The notes beneath the pieces were generated by a model. It saw nothing but the letters and a program-made list of their open reading frames with translations. It searched no databases and was not told where the DNA came from. A stretch of DNA of 64,000 nucleotides from Ethanoligenens harbinense YUAN-3 (GTDB lineage Bacteria > Bacillota > Clostridia > Oscillospirales > Ethanoligenentaceae): NCBI RefSeq assembly GCF_000178115.2, contig NC_014828.1, forward strand, positions 1,271,310 through 1,335,309. The letters are read 5' to 3'. Position numbers and translations under genes: made by a program. This document shows positions 25,729 to 34,640 of this stretch, one piece after another; within the stretch, counting starts at the first letter, position 1; every line of letters begins with the position of its first letter.

Positions 25729-26940
25729 CTATGTAGTGGGGGCGAGGGGATTAAGCGTCATGTTCAGGGAGATGTCTCTATGCCGGTAGATTTTTTTGAA
25801 TTTCTCCATGAGCCGTTTTAGCACCACCGGTCCGTTTTCAAAAGTCAACGCCGGTAGCATCACCAGATATTGTGAATTGCTGAACCGGGAAACCACGTCA
25901 CCTTTGCGCAGACTGTGCAGGATGACGTCCTTGAGCACTGACATGGCCTCGGTGATTCGCTTTGGATCCGATTGTGCGGCGGAAGAACGAAGCGTGAACA
26001 GCGCAATTAGAATCGAATGGTTTTGCCGCTCGGCAAATCTTGCTTCAATACGGTAGAGATTTCGGAAAATCTCATAATCGCAGTAATATGCGCTGGGAGG
26101 TGTTTGGCTTTCTTTTAAATCTTTGCTGATCATGGAGAGATCGTTTTCAGTGCTGTCCATTGTTTCAAAAACTTCCTGCATGTGGCTGCGGAACCGATCG
26201 GACAGACGTACGCCAAGTTTCTCGTTGAAAAGGTTGGAGATGTATTCATAATGATCCATCGCCTTTTGCCGGTAGCCTGCCGCCAGATACGCGTGGATTA
26301 GTATTTCGTGCACCGGTTCTTCAAAAGGATCGAAACCGATTGCGTGTTCACACAGCGCCACCGTTTCTTCATGCTGCCCATTTTTGAGAAGCAGGGCCGA
26401 CAGGTTCTGTACGCACTCCATGTAAATGCGGGCATAGTGCGTGTTCCGAAAAACCACCCACTCTTCCGATGCGGATTTCGGAAGAAACTCGCCCTTGTAG
26501 CATACGGTTGCCAGACGATAGGCGCGCATGCGCTCTTCTTCCGGAATATCGGGCACGCGGGCCTCCAGAAAATGCTTTTCAAATTCTTCTGTATCGACAA
26601 CGCATGGAATCTCGTTGTTCCAGGCATAATTGTTGCGCGTAAAGATGATGAAATCGCACGCACCGGCATCACGGATGCCTTCAAGCAGGCCGCGTATGCG
26701 ATAGATCAGGTTTTTTAAGGCATTGGCAGGTTTTTCACAATTTCCTTCCGGCCACAGCAATTCAAACAGTTTCTCCTGCGAAATCGTCGTATGCCTGTTG
26801 GCAATCAGATATTCCAGCAGGAGCCAAGGCTGCTTGGTACGCCGCAGGTCATCGGTCAGAACCATATCCCCCCGTTGAATAGAAAAGCCGCCGAACATGG
26901 TGATCTCCACAGTTTTTTCTGCCGCGCGTTTTGTCATCAT
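25729..26940 (-). CDS. SARP-like regulator with BTAD and degenerate GGDEF-like domain
   Basis: 403 residues. Residues about 10-105 are an OmpR-type winged helix (FGGFSIQRGD, LLLEYLIANRHTTISQEKLFELLWPE, NLIYRIRGLL). Residues 115-265 are a bacterial transcriptional activation domain of TPR type (CVDTEEFE-like entry, CYKGEFLPKS, YARIYMECVQNLS, CEHAIGFDPFEEPVHEIL). The C-terminal 120 residues resemble a GGDEF fold with RKGDVVSRFSNSQYLVMLP, but the GGDEF signature is lost, so catalysis is unlikely. GTAAGGAG lies six bases before the ATG. It is immediately upstream of the adhesin gene in the same direction and is its likely activator. Confidence 0.88.
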   Translation of the reverse strand: MMTKRAAEKTVEITMFGGFSIQRGDMVLTDDLRRTKQPWLLLEYLIANRHTTISQEKLFELLWPEGNCEKPANALKNLIYRIRGLLEGIRDAGACDFIIFTRNNYAWNNEIPCVVDTEEFEKHFLEARVPDIPEEERMRAYRLATVCYKGEFLPKSASEEWVVFRNTHYARIYMECVQNLSALLLKNGQHEETVALCEHAIGFDPFEEPVHEILIHAYLAAGYRQKAMDHYEYISNLFNEKLGVRLSDRFRSHMQEVFETMDSTENDLSMISKDLKESQTPPSAYYCDYEIFRNLYRIEARFAERQNHSILIALFTLRSSAAQSDPKRITEAMSVLKDVILHSLRKGDVVSRFSNSQYLVMLPALTFENGPVVLKRLMEKFKKIYRHRDISLNMTLNPLAPTT

Positions 26941-26984
26941 GATTCTCCTTACAGGTTTTCCTTGTATGGATGGTGGGTATATGT

Positions 26985-27013
26985 ATTATAGCATAGGCTG
27001 TGTGAAAACAAAA
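26985..27013 (-). promoter_or_regulatory. promoter of the SARP-like regulator
   Basis: Minus strand TTTTGT (weak -35), 17-base spacer, perfect TATAAT at 26985-26990, about 45 bases before the start codon. Confidence 0.5.
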
Positions 27014-27215
27014 ATCACATGTTCAGAATCATCACGTTGATACAGATTCTACTGTACATGCAATATCTCATTATCAATACTAGGTTTGATGTTTTTGATT
27101 TTGCGTTTTCCTGAATGATTAATTTAAGAAACAGCAATCTTCCGTGCGAGCTTTTTGCAGAACAGATTGCCGTTTTTGAGCGGCGAAAAGTTTGTGCCAA
27201 GAATAAAAATAAATA
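27014..27215. other. A/T-rich intergenic region
   Basis: About 200 bases between the regulator promoter and the tRNA terminator, part of a 331-base stretch without a protein gene. No gene or clear signal is seen. Confidence 0.4.
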
Positions 27216-27267
27216 AAACCCGCTTTCAATCACTGGCTTAAATAAGCCAAAAATCGAAAGCGGGTTT
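27216..27267 (-). terminator. terminator of tRNA-Gln
   Basis: AAACCCGCTTTC and GAAAGCGGGTTT pair perfectly around a loop that itself forms GGCTTA/TAAGCC. On the minus strand it lies four bases downstream of the tRNA and is followed by a U-rich tail. Confidence 0.85.
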
Positions 27268-27271
27268 GAGC

Positions 27272-27345
27272 TGGTTGCGGGAGAAGGATTCGAACCCTCA
27301 CAAACAGAGTCAGAGTCTGTCGTGCTACCCTTACACAATCCCGCA
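27272..27345 (-). tRNA. tRNA-Gln (anticodon CUG), CCA encoded
   Basis: Acceptor TGCGGGA pairs fully with TCCCGCA, followed by A and the encoded CCA. The D arm has GGGTAGC. The anticodon stem ACAGA/TCTGT encloses loop CTCTGAC with anticodon CTG, and the T arm has GGTTCGAATCC. The length is 74 bases. It stands alone with its own terminator. Confidence 0.95.
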
Positions 27346-27436
27346 GCAAAAAGCGCAAGTTCTATTATACCAATATTTTTATCGATGTCAACCCTTAATA
27401 TGCAATTTTTATTGATTTCCGATTTTGTTTTTAAAT

Positions 27437-27500
27437 AGAGGCACCCGAAACAAAAAATGCGCAGCGAAAAACAGCCGCGTTTTTTGTTTCGGGTGCCTCT
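27437..27500 (-). terminator. long-stem terminator after the DUF4097 gene
   Basis: AGAGGCACCCGAAACAAAAAA pairs perfectly with TTTTTTGTTTCGGGTGCCTCT, and the stem extends through a few GC pairs around an A-rich loop. It ends eight bases before the DUF4097 stop and separates this operon from tRNA-Gln. Confidence 0.85.
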
Positions 27501-27507
27501 AAGGTTG

Positions 27508-28446
27508 TCAGGACTTGGTCAGATCGATGTTCCCGGATGTGGTCTGGGCGGAAAGCGTATAGGAAGGTGCGCTGCCGATGGCGCCGGACGCGTTGTGCGC
27601 GTCGTTGAATGACAGCGGATAGTCTGAGTGGATGTTCCCGGAAACGCAACCGAAGCGCACATTGGCGGACTGGCCGGCCGGCAGGGAAAAACGGGTGTTT
27701 CCGGAAATGCTGGAAGACGAGATGTTGCCGCTCATGGAAACGATATCGGCTTCCAGGTCGCCGGAAACGCGGTTGAACGTTCCAGCCCCGGATAGACGGT
27801 TCACGGTTGTGTTGCCGGATGTCTGGTGAATGGTAAAACGGGGACTGTCCAGTGCCTGTAAGTGGATCTCACCGGAAGTGCTTTGGATGTCGGCGGAAGC
27901 GGCCGTAATCGCGCCGCCCTCCAGATCGCCGCTTGTGTGGCGGATGGACAGAGCGCCGAGGTGCAGACTGTCCGGCAGAGAAATGTCGCCCGAAGTGGTC
28001 TGAATTGAAAAATCGCCTTCATAGGCCGCAGGCAGTGCGAGCGTCACGCTGGATGGGTACCAGTTCCACGGGAACCAGAAAAAGTGGTTTTCCGTGTCGG
28101 CCGAGATGGAGAGGGTGCCGTCAGAGATGGTGACAGCGTTCGCGGCGGAAGTTTTGTCGTCGGTGGGGAGTTTGAGGTCCACATGGATCTGATCGTCGTT
28201 GGAAGAGGTGACGCGCACATCAGCCGCACTGCCGGAAATCGAGACGGCGTGGACACCATCCAGCGCCACATCTTTTTTGATTTCCTGCGAGGTATAGCTG
28301 CCTTTCCAGAAAACGACGGGCCGGATGGGATTGATGGCCGTATGCGTGAGCCCGGCAACCAGGAAGCATAAGAGCAGGGCGGCAATGATGATCCAGATGA
28401 CAAGCGCCGGCAGTGATGCGCCGTGCCGTTTGTATGGATTACTCAT
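27508..28446 (-). CDS. DUF4097 putative adhesin-like membrane protein
   Basis: 312 residues. One membrane segment near residues 14-34 is followed by a long beta-strand-rich outer region with repeated SGDIS, SGDLE, SGEIH, SGNTT and SGNIS motifs, typical of the DUF4097 beta-helix. GGAGGG lies six bases before the ATG. The start overlaps the DUF1700 gene by eight bases. It belongs to the common PadR-DUF1700-DUF4097 set, thought to respond to envelope conditions; the exact role is unknown. Confidence 0.88.
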   Translation of the reverse strand: MSNPYKRHGASLPALVIWIIIAALLLCFLVAGLTHTAINPIRPVVFWKGSYTSQEIKKDVALDGVHAVSISGSAADVRVTSSNDDQIHVDLKLPTDDKTSAANAVTISDGTLSISADTENHFFWFPWNWYPSSVTLALPAAYEGDFSIQTTSGDISLPDSLHLGALSIRHTSGDLEGGAITAASADIQSTSGEIHLQALDSPRFTIHQTSGNTTVNRLSGAGTFNRVSGDLEADIVSMSGNISSSSISGNTRFSLPAGQSANVRFGCVSGNIHSDYPLSFNDAHNASGAIGSAPSYTLSAQTTSGNIDLTKS

Positions 28447-29083
28447 GTCGATCCCTCCGCAGTTGCAGCGCCAGCCGGATGATATTTTGCAGCGCGACAC
28501 CAAGCAGGAAGATGATCCACGAATAGGCCCACGCGCTGAAGAAGAAACTGATGAAGAAATAGAGTACGACGATCAACGGCCAAAGTGCGGCGGTAATGGA
28601 ACGGTAAAGGCTGCGGGTATCATCATGGCCGCTTTTCCATTCCTTGAATTCTTCCACAACCGTGTCGTCTGCTCGATAATAACGCGGTTTCGACGCGTGA
28701 TTGTAGACCAGAATGACGGTGGCGGCCGCGATGAAAAGGAACATTAGAATCGCGCCGAACGTGTTCCGAAAGAGCATCACCGGCACCAGAGAAAGGATGT
28801 ACAGACCCACCGCGGCGGAAATGATACCGGCGGATTTTTTGCGGCGGGCTTCCTCGTCGGCGTCATAAGGGTCATACCGCAGGCTGCGCAGCAGTTCGTC
28901 CACATCGCCGATGCTGGCGATAACGATTTGGTATGCATCTTCTTCGCTTTTTCCCTGTGTGACGAGGTCGGCATATTTGGCGCTCAGGTCGGCATACAGT
29001 TCTTCTTTCAGTTCCTGGGCTTTTCGGGTGTGCGGCGCGTTGGCAAACAGCGCTTCGATATGCGCGCGCAGCTTTTGATACAT
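28439..29083 (-). CDS. DUF1700 (HAAS domain) membrane protein
   Basis: 214 residues. The N-terminal helical HAAS domain (about 1-75) contains KAQELKEELYADL and the EEDAYQIVIASIGDVDELL segment. It is followed by four hydrophobic segments. Members are usually encoded between a PadR regulator and a DUF4097 protein, as here, and are thought to pass a membrane signal to the regulator. AAGGAGAGG precedes the ATG. Confidence 0.9.
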   Translation of the reverse strand: MYQKLRAHIEALFANAPHTRKAQELKEELYADLSAKYADLVTQGKSEEDAYQIVIASIGDVDELLRSLRYDPYDADEEARRKKSAGIISAAVGLYILSLVPVMLFRNTFGAILMFLFIAAATVILVYNHASKPRYYRADDTVVEEFKEWKSGHDDTRSLYRSITAALWPLIVVLYFFISFFFSAWAYSWIIFLLGVALQNIIRLALQLRRDRHE

Positions 29084-29116
29084 GATGCAGCCTCTCCTTT
29101 TGAATGTTGATCGGTT

Positions 29117-29452
29117 TTAACGGGTGGATGCGGTGAGCAGCCGGTCGATCAGGTCTTTGGCTTCCGCCCAGTCGGCCAGATGCTGTTCCAGAACTTGCCG
29201 GCCCAGCGCGGTGATGCTGTAATACCGCCGCCTGGCGCCGGTGTCTTTATCGCCCCAGTAGGAGCGGATCAACCCGGCGCCTTCCATGCGGCGGAACGCG
29301 CTGTAGAGCGTTGCCTCTTTCAGCTCGTACCGGCCGCCGGTTTTTTCCTGGATGGATTTGTTGATTTCGTATCCGTAGCTGTCACCCCGGTGCAGATGCG
29401 ATAAAATGATGCCCTCGGTGTGGCCGCGGATCAGATCGGAAGTAATAGACAC
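29117..29452 (-). CDS. PadR-family transcriptional regulator
   Basis: 111 residues, a one-domain PadR winged helix with SDLIRGHTEGIILSHL, GDSYGYEINKSI, ELKEATLYSAFRRMEGAGLI and RRRYYSITALGRQVL. It starts at a GTG at 29452, because this gives the usual family length and N-terminus, GAGG lies eight bases upstream and the promoter would start the RNA about 28 bases earlier; the in-frame ATG at 29491 would overlap the -10. It probably represses its own operon (padR, DUF1700, DUF4097). Confidence 0.9.
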   Translation of the reverse strand: MSITSDLIRGHTEGIILSHLHRGDSYGYEINKSIQEKTGGRYELKEATLYSAFRRMEGAGLIRSYWGDKDTGARRRYYSITALGRQVLEQHLADWAEAKDLIDRLLTASTR

Positions 29453-29486
29453 ACCTTTTGCCTCGCAATCTTGTTTCGATAGATAT

Positions 29487-29520
29487 AACATACCACAATA
29501 TACATCGCCTGTCAATGTAT
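29487..29520 (-). promoter_or_regulatory. padR promoter with overlapping palindromic operator
   Basis: Minus-strand TTGACA (29510-29515), 17-base spacer, TATGTT (29487-29492). ATACAT and ATGTAT (29500-29520) form an inverted repeat with nine bases between, across the -35. This is like known PadR sites and suggests autorepression. Confidence 0.65.
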
Positions 29521-29615
29521 ATTTTTTAAAAAGGTATAATGAATTGTGCAATATTGTGCCTGTGCATACAAAGGTGAAAAAAAAGGACAAATCGTTTTCT
29601 TTTTTAATCGGAAAC

Positions 29616-29624
29616 TGCTATAAT
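29616..29624 (+). promoter_or_regulatory. extended -10 promoter of the D-Ala-D-Ala carboxypeptidase gene
   Basis: TGCTATAAT is a perfect extended -10; the -35 is poor. It lies about 120 bases before the ATG at 29745. Confidence 0.5.
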
Positions 29625-29744
29625 AGATACGTGTTGGCTCATGGCGGGGAGAATGAGCGACACGGATTTGCGGCGCGGCAGGAGGTTGCCCGGCTTTCTG
29701 CCGTAAGAGATCGGGTATATCTGCACAATCATCGGAGGTTGATC

Positions 29745-31076
29745 ATGCGCAAGACCATCATGACCGTCGTGCTGTTTTTGGCTGTAGCTGTGGGGATTTC
29801 CAGCCTGCCTGTGCTCGCGTGGGATCCGCCCGCTTCTGTTTCATCCAGTACGGTCTATCTGGTGAACGCCGACACGGGCGCCGTCATATACGAAAAAAAT
29901 GCCGATGCAAAGGTGTATCCCGCATCCATCACCAAACTGATGACGGCGTTGCTGACGATGCAGAAATACAGTAATGCCATGGATACCGTCCTGACGGTCA
30001 CCAAAGACGACATTGCGCCGCTCTCCGGCACCGACAGTTCCGTGCTGGGGCTTAAACCGGGAGAGCAGATCACGGTGCGGCAGCTGCTTTATGGATTGCT
30101 GGTGAAGTCGGGCAACGACTGCGCAATGGTGCTGGCACGTAATGTGGGCGGTTCGGTTTCCGCGTTTGTGGATATGATGAACGCGGAAGCTAAAAAGATC
30201 GGGGCCGACCACACCCACTACGCCAATCCGGAAGGTCTGCAGGACCCCAATCACTATACGACGGCAAAGGATGTGTATCTGATCGCCCGTCAGGTGATGG
30301 CAAACGATTTTCTGGCCGGCGTAGTAGACACCCAGTCATACACCATCCCCGCCACGAACATGACCACGGCGGTAAAGATCACGAATACCAATCTGCTGCT
30401 TTCCAGCGGCTCGAAATACTATCTGAGCAGTGTCAAAGGCATCAAGACCGGAACCACCACCGATGCGGGCGCCTGCCTGGTTTCCATGGCGCAGAGCAAG
30501 GGGATGACCTATTACGCGGTCGTGATGGGCGGGAAAGAAACCACCACCAACGGGGTGGTGGACAACACTGCGTTTGCAGATACCAAAGCGCTGTATCAAT
30601 GGGTGCTGGGCAGTTTCCAGATGCGGGAATTGCTGGACACCGGAACACCGCAGGCACAGGTGCCCTTGCTGTTTGCATGGAAACAGCAAAATCTCCGTCT
30701 TGTGCCCAAAGAACAGTTCAATGCGCTGATTCCGACCGCGCAAAGCAAGGCAACCGTGACCGTCGTGCCGCATAACCTGCCGAAATCGGTGCCGGCGCCG
30801 GTGGCGAAGGGGCAGCTTATCTGCACGGCCGATGTGCTGCTTGGCGGGCAGAAAATAGGCACCGTGCAGCTGGTGGCTTCACAAAAAGTGGAGCGTTCCA
30901 TGCCGCTGTATGTCTTTTATCTGATCAGCCAGTTTTTCCACTCGCCGTGGTTCAAATTCATCTGCGCGGGGCTTGTGATCTTGCTGGCGCTCTATTTCAT
31001 CTTGGCCTACCGGCACAACCGCCGCAAAAAAGCGGGTGTCAAGCGGCGCAGGCCCCGCAATCGCTATCGCCTTTGA
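29745..31076 (+). CDS. D-alanyl-D-alanine carboxypeptidase (DacF/PBP5-type)
   Basis: 443 residues. A signal peptide ends near ALA/W (about residue 26). The serine peptidase S11 motifs are intact: SITK (SxxK), SGND (SxN) and KTGTT (KTG). A C-terminal beta domain is followed by a hydrophobic segment and a very basic tail, a transmembrane anchor instead of the usual amphipathic helix. It trims the terminal D-Ala of peptidoglycan stem peptides outside the membrane. The start at 29745 is fixed by CGGAGG. It is divergent from the PadR operon. Confidence 0.93.
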   Translation: MRKTIMTVVLFLAVAVGISSLPVLAWDPPASVSSSTVYLVNADTGAVIYEKNADAKVYPASITKLMTALLTMQKYSNAMDTVLTVTKDDIAPLSGTDSSVLGLKPGEQITVRQLLYGLLVKSGNDCAMVLARNVGGSVSAFVDMMNAEAKKIGADHTHYANPEGLQDPNHYTTAKDVYLIARQVMANDFLAGVVDTQSYTIPATNMTTAVKITNTNLLLSSGSKYYLSSVKGIKTGTTTDAGACLVSMAQSKGMTYYAVVMGGKETTTNGVVDNTAFADTKALYQWVLGSFQMRELLDTGTPQAQVPLLFAWKQQNLRLVPKEQFNALIPTAQSKATVTVVPHNLPKSVPAPVAKGQLICTADVLLGGQKIGTVQLVASQKVERSMPLYVFYLISQFFHSPWFKFICAGLVILLALYFILAYRHNRRKKAGVKRRRPRNRYRL

Positions 31077-31087
31077 TGTATGCTGTT

Positions 31088-31132
31088 CGGTAAATGAAAA
31101 CCACCGGTTCGACCGGTGGTTTTCATTTACCG
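31088..31132 (+). terminator. terminator after the carboxypeptidase gene
   Basis: CGGTAAATGAAAACCACCGGT is perfectly complementary to the following arm around a three-base loop. It starts 12 bases after the stop and has no long T run outside the stem. Confidence 0.8.
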
Positions 31133-31330
31133 AAATATGCCTGTTGTTGTAAAAATTGATGTGCGCGCTGATTCCGTCGCTCAGACGGGCCGTGAAGCAT
31201 TGCGGATATTCAGTCTGGCATACAGAGTGTGGCCAACGGCCTGTGATCCCGCAGCGCCTCGTGTTTACGGCGCCCGCATAGCAGGCGATGATTGACCAAG
31301 ACAAAAAAGAGAAAGGAAACAGCCTTTGAG

Positions 31331-32212
31331 ATGACGATACGACATTTGCGGATATTCATTGCGGTGCACGACAGCCGGAGCATGACCGCAGCGGCAAATC
31401 AATTATTCATGACGCAGCCATCCGTAAGCCAGGCGATAAAAGAGATGGAAACCTATTACAGCGTTGTCCTTTTTGAACGGCTTTCGCATAAACTTTTCAT
31501 CACCGAAGCAGGCAAAAGGCTGTATCAATACGCCATACACATCACCAAACTTTTTAATGAAATGGAGGAGAGCCTGAAAGAAAGTGTCGCGCACAAAAAG
31601 CTGGCCATAGGGGCAAATTATACGGTGGGATCCGCCCTGATCGACCGGTATATACAACGATTCAACGAATTATATCCCGATGCGGAAATCCGGGTGTACA
31701 TAAACAAAGCTTCCGTTCTCACAGAGATGCTCCGAAGCAACGAATTGGATCTCGCACTCATGGAAGAAAACAATCAACCCGATCTAAAAAAAGAAGTTTT
31801 TTGTGATGACCGGATCGTCATCGTCGCAGACCCGCAGCACCCGCTGTCCGCCAAAGTACCGATCACTGCGGCCGATCTCGCGAACGAACGCCTGCTCCTG
31901 CGGGAAAAGGGAGCCGGTGTGCGAAACCTGTTTGATTCCAGGATGCATCATATCGGCCTGTCTGTCCAGCCGTATTGGGAAGGCACGAGCACGACAGCGC
32001 TTATCAATGCGGCCAAAAACCGGTTGGGTATTGCGGTGCTGCCTTTTCAGCTTGTCCGGGATCAGATCGCATCGGGTTTCTTAAAAGAGCTGAGAATCGA
32101 AGACATGGATCTCAGCAGAAAACTGGCAATTTTTTATCATAAAAACAAATTCCTGACAGATGCCATCAAGGAGTTCATCGCTATCTGCCGTGCATTTTCG
32201 GGACCATCGTAA
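31331..32212 (+). CDS. LysR-family transcriptional regulator
   Basis: 293 residues. The N-terminal winged helix has TIRHLRIFIAV, SMTAAANQLFMTQPSVSQAIKEME and LFERLSHKLFITEAG, followed by a periplasmic-binding-like effector domain (from about residue 90). The ATG at 31331 gives the standard LysR N-terminus. An upstream TTG at 31292 is possible, since AAAGGAAA lies between them. There is no divergent partner gene, which is unusual, so its target cannot be named. Confidence 0.92.
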   Translation: MTIRHLRIFIAVHDSRSMTAAANQLFMTQPSVSQAIKEMETYYSVVLFERLSHKLFITEAGKRLYQYAIHITKLFNEMEESLKESVAHKKLAIGANYTVGSALIDRYIQRFNELYPDAEIRVYINKASVLTEMLRSNELDLALMEENNQPDLKKEVFCDDRIVIVADPQHPLSAKVPITAADLANERLLLREKGAGVRNLFDSRMHHIGLSVQPYWEGTSTTALINAAKNRLGIAVLPFQLVRDQIASGFLKELRIEDMDLSRKLAIFYHKNKFLTDAIKEFIAICRAFSGPS

Positions 32213-32348
32213 TTCCCCGGCCCGGGTTCTTCATAAAAAAGCATCGCTCTGTGATGCCCGCTACGTGCGACATCGCGTTGCAACGATTCGCCGGTGGGCA
32301 TGAACAGAAAGGGCCTCCTGTTGCAGGGGATAACAAGCGCATTGTTTT

Positions 32349-32864
32349 TTATTCGCCCGGTTTTTTTTCGAGCCGGTTGAGCCGTTCTGCAATGCGCTGC
32401 TGGTTTGCCAGCAGGGTGTCCAGTTTTTCATGCAGGTCGGCGATGATGATCTCAGATTTCAAATTGATGAGATAGTCGTTTTCAGAGCGCTCCCGGTCTT
32501 TGCTTTCCTGCCGGTTCTGGCTCATCATAATGATCGGCGCCTGGATGGCCGCAATGCAGGAAAGCACCAGATTGAGCAGGATGAACGGGTATGCGTCGAA
32601 TGGGTGGGCAAGCGCAAGTGCATTGAGAATGATCCAGACGATCATGCAGGCTACGAATGTACCAATGAATCTCCAACTGCCCGCAAATTGGGCGATGTTG
32701 TCCGCCATATGGTCGCCAAGGGAGAGCTTTCCGTTTTTGGATTTGTAGATATCTTTGGCCAGACGTTTTTCGATGAGCAGGTGCAGGGCTTCTTCTTCCT
32801 CTTTATCGGTGGAATGATCGTTCAGAATCAGATCAGCCAGTTCTTTTACGCTTTTCTCCTTCAT
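32349..32864 (-). CDS. DUF1003 membrane protein
   Basis: 171 residues. The family core is GDHMADNIAQFAGSWRFIG, then two hydrophobic segments with FDAYPFILLNLVLSCIAAIQAPIIMMSQNRQ, then a coiled-coil-like C-terminus (LHEKLDTLLANQQRIAERLNRLE). The function is unknown. AAAGGAG lies six bases before the ATG. The small Cys-rich gene lies 23 bases upstream on the same strand, so they may be one transcript. Confidence 0.9.
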   Translation of the reverse strand: MKEKSVKELADLILNDHSTDKEEEEALHLLIEKRLAKDIYKSKNGKLSLGDHMADNIAQFAGSWRFIGTFVACMIVWIILNALALAHPFDAYPFILLNLVLSCIAAIQAPIIMMSQNRQESKDRERSENDYLINLKSEIIIADLHEKLDTLLANQQRIAERLNRLEKKPGE

Positions 32865-32887
32865 AGTCCGCTCCTTTGCAGCACAGA

Positions 32888-33097
32888 TCATAGTTTGAAG
32901 TCTTCGGGCGAAAAGGCGGGCAGGACCGGGCGACGGCCCGGTACCCGTTTGAGCGGGTCGTAGCAATATTTTCGGCAGCAAAAATCCGGTTCTACGATGC
33001 CTTTGCGCGTGCACAGGACTTTTTCTCCGCCGCTGGTTTTTCGCCCATACCGGCAATGTTTGCAGGCGGGATATGCTTTTTTCGGAAACAGACGCAT
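32888..33097 (-). CDS. small cysteine-rich hypothetical protein
   Basis: 69 residues, basic, with six cysteines: C12 and C15 (CKHC), C29, then C40, C41 and C45 in FCCRKYCYDP. The spacing suggests a small metal-binding fold. GGGAG lies nine bases before the ATG, supporting that it is real. No family is recognised. Confidence 0.7.
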   Translation of the reverse strand: MRLFPKKAYPACKHCRYGRKTSGGEKVLCTRKGIVEPDFCCRKYCYDPLKRVPGRRPVLPAFSPEDFKL

Positions 33098-33205
33098 GTC
33101 CGTTATCTCCCTTATTATATGGAATACATGCGGAGGTGCCGGCGCAAGCCGCCCCCATCTCTTAGCATAGCAGATTTTGATGAAAATGAAAAGCCGGATG
33201 CACGG

Positions 33206-34336
33206 CTAAACGGTTGCCCGTGCCAGCAGAAGCAGCGCGCATGCAAACAGCAGCGCCGCGCTGGCAGGCGCGTTATGCATGGACAACGCGACCCGTGAGG
33301 TTGCGGCCAGAGTGGGGATGGCCACCGGAAAGAGGGAGAACAGTATCACGGTGAACAAAATGGAAAAGAGCATATGCAGCGGGCGGCTGGCCACATAGCC
33401 GCGTGCGGAAAGGCCGGTGCCCCGTACGGCAAAAAGCACCTGAAAGACAACCGACAGTCCCGACCAGCTCAAAAACGCGGAAAGGGCCTCCAGTACAAAT
33501 TGCCCGTTGTGCACCGCAGCGTCGCATCCGCCGGACACTTCCAGAAATCCCTTGAGCAGAGTTTGCGCCGTGCCCGCGTCGAACCAGTGCAGGCCCGGCA
33601 GAAAGGCGGCCAGTCGTGCCATCCATCCGACCAGACCGGTGGAGAACAGCAGGGAAGACAGCGACGAGAAAAAGACGACAAAACCGCTGATGCCCAGCAT
33701 GCTGGTTGCCGCGCCGGTTACAGAGGTGACCAGCGCGCCGGATGCGGGCATGCGCGTGACCGGTCGGCGCGCCAGCGCGCCGGCGGACGGTTTGGGGCTG
33801 TGCATGCCGAGCAGAGTCCCCACCAGCAGGGAAGACAGGATATGCGCCGCGTAGAGCAACGCGCCGGCCTGGGCGCTGTGCAGCAAACCCGCGCCTGCCG
33901 CGCCGATGATATAGGCCGGGCTTGAATTGATGCAGAAGGTGAGCAGGCGGTTTCCCTCCGCGCGTGTGAGCGCGCCGGTGTCTACCAGTTCGGCGCACGC
34001 CCTCGCTCCCACCGGATAACCGCCGAGTATCCCCAGCACCAGCACGGGGGCCGATGCGCCGGGCAGCTTGAAAAGCGCCGCCGTTAACCGGGTGAACAGC
34101 CGTCCGAAGCGTTCGGCCAGCCCAAGATGGATCACAAAAGAGGAAAGCACAAGAAATGGAAATAGTGTGGGGATGACGACTTCGGCACAGAGCAGCAGCC
34201 CGGTGCGTGCGCCGTCCAGCCCCGCCTGGGGGGAAAAAAGGAGCAGCAGAAGCAAAAAGCTGGCGCCGGAGGTGAGCAGAAAGGCATGCAGCCGCTCTTT
34301 GATGCGTGGCGGTTGGTTTCGGGGTGTTTTGATCAT
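33206..34336 (-). CDS. ylbJ: sporulation integral membrane protein YlbJ
   Basis: 376 residues with about nine hydrophobic segments and two gate-type (nucleoside recognition) regions. The family blocks VIPTLFPFLVLSSFVI, GILGGYPVGARACAEL and FCINSSPAYIIGAAG are clear. In Bacillus the homologue is made in the mother cell and is needed for spore cortex formation. AGAGGA precedes the ATG at 34336. It is divergent from yqfC, another mother-cell gene. Confidence 0.88.
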   Translation of the reverse strand: MIKTPRNQPPRIKERLHAFLLTSGASFLLLLLLFSPQAGLDGARTGLLLCAEVVIPTLFPFLVLSSFVIHLGLAERFGRLFTRLTAALFKLPGASAPVLVLGILGGYPVGARACAELVDTGALTRAEGNRLLTFCINSSPAYIIGAAGAGLLHSAQAGALLYAAHILSSLLVGTLLGMHSPKPSAGALARRPVTRMPASGALVTSVTGAATSMLGISGFVVFFSSLSSLLFSTGLVGWMARLAAFLPGLHWFDAGTAQTLLKGFLEVSGGCDAAVHNGQFVLEALSAFLSWSGLSVVFQVLFAVRGTGLSARGYVASRPLHMLFSILFTVILFSLFPVAIPTLAATSRVALSMHNAPASAALLFACALLLLARATV

Positions 34337-34640
34337 AGCTGTCCTCTTGCTTTCGGAAATATTTGTGTGAAAAGTAAAAATGATTGACAGGCGCGCCGGT
34401 GATACGCCGTTTTTCATGCAGAACGGTTTGCGGCGAAATTCTGCCGCGTTGCTTTCGCGGCTATGTACAAAGCGCCGGAACCGGCGGACCGACATCCCAT
34501 ATATATGCACGGATGTATTTTTATAGCCGGGTGCTCATAGAATTTTCAGAGACCGGGGACCGCCGACCGGATCGATATGGTGGAACCGCCGGCGGTTGCA
34601 CGCATACTTTGCCGCCGGGCGGCGGGCAGGAGGAACGGCC
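34337..34640. promoter_or_regulatory. divergent intergenic region with possible sigma-E promoters
   Basis: About 300 bases between ylbJ and yqfC. Toward yqfC: GTATTTT (34515-34521), 14 bases, CATAGAAT (34536-34543). Toward ylbJ on the minus strand: GTCAATC (34382-34388), 12 bases, CACACAAAT (34361-34369). Both resemble mother-cell sigma-E promoters but the match is partial. No gene seen. Confidence 0.35.
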
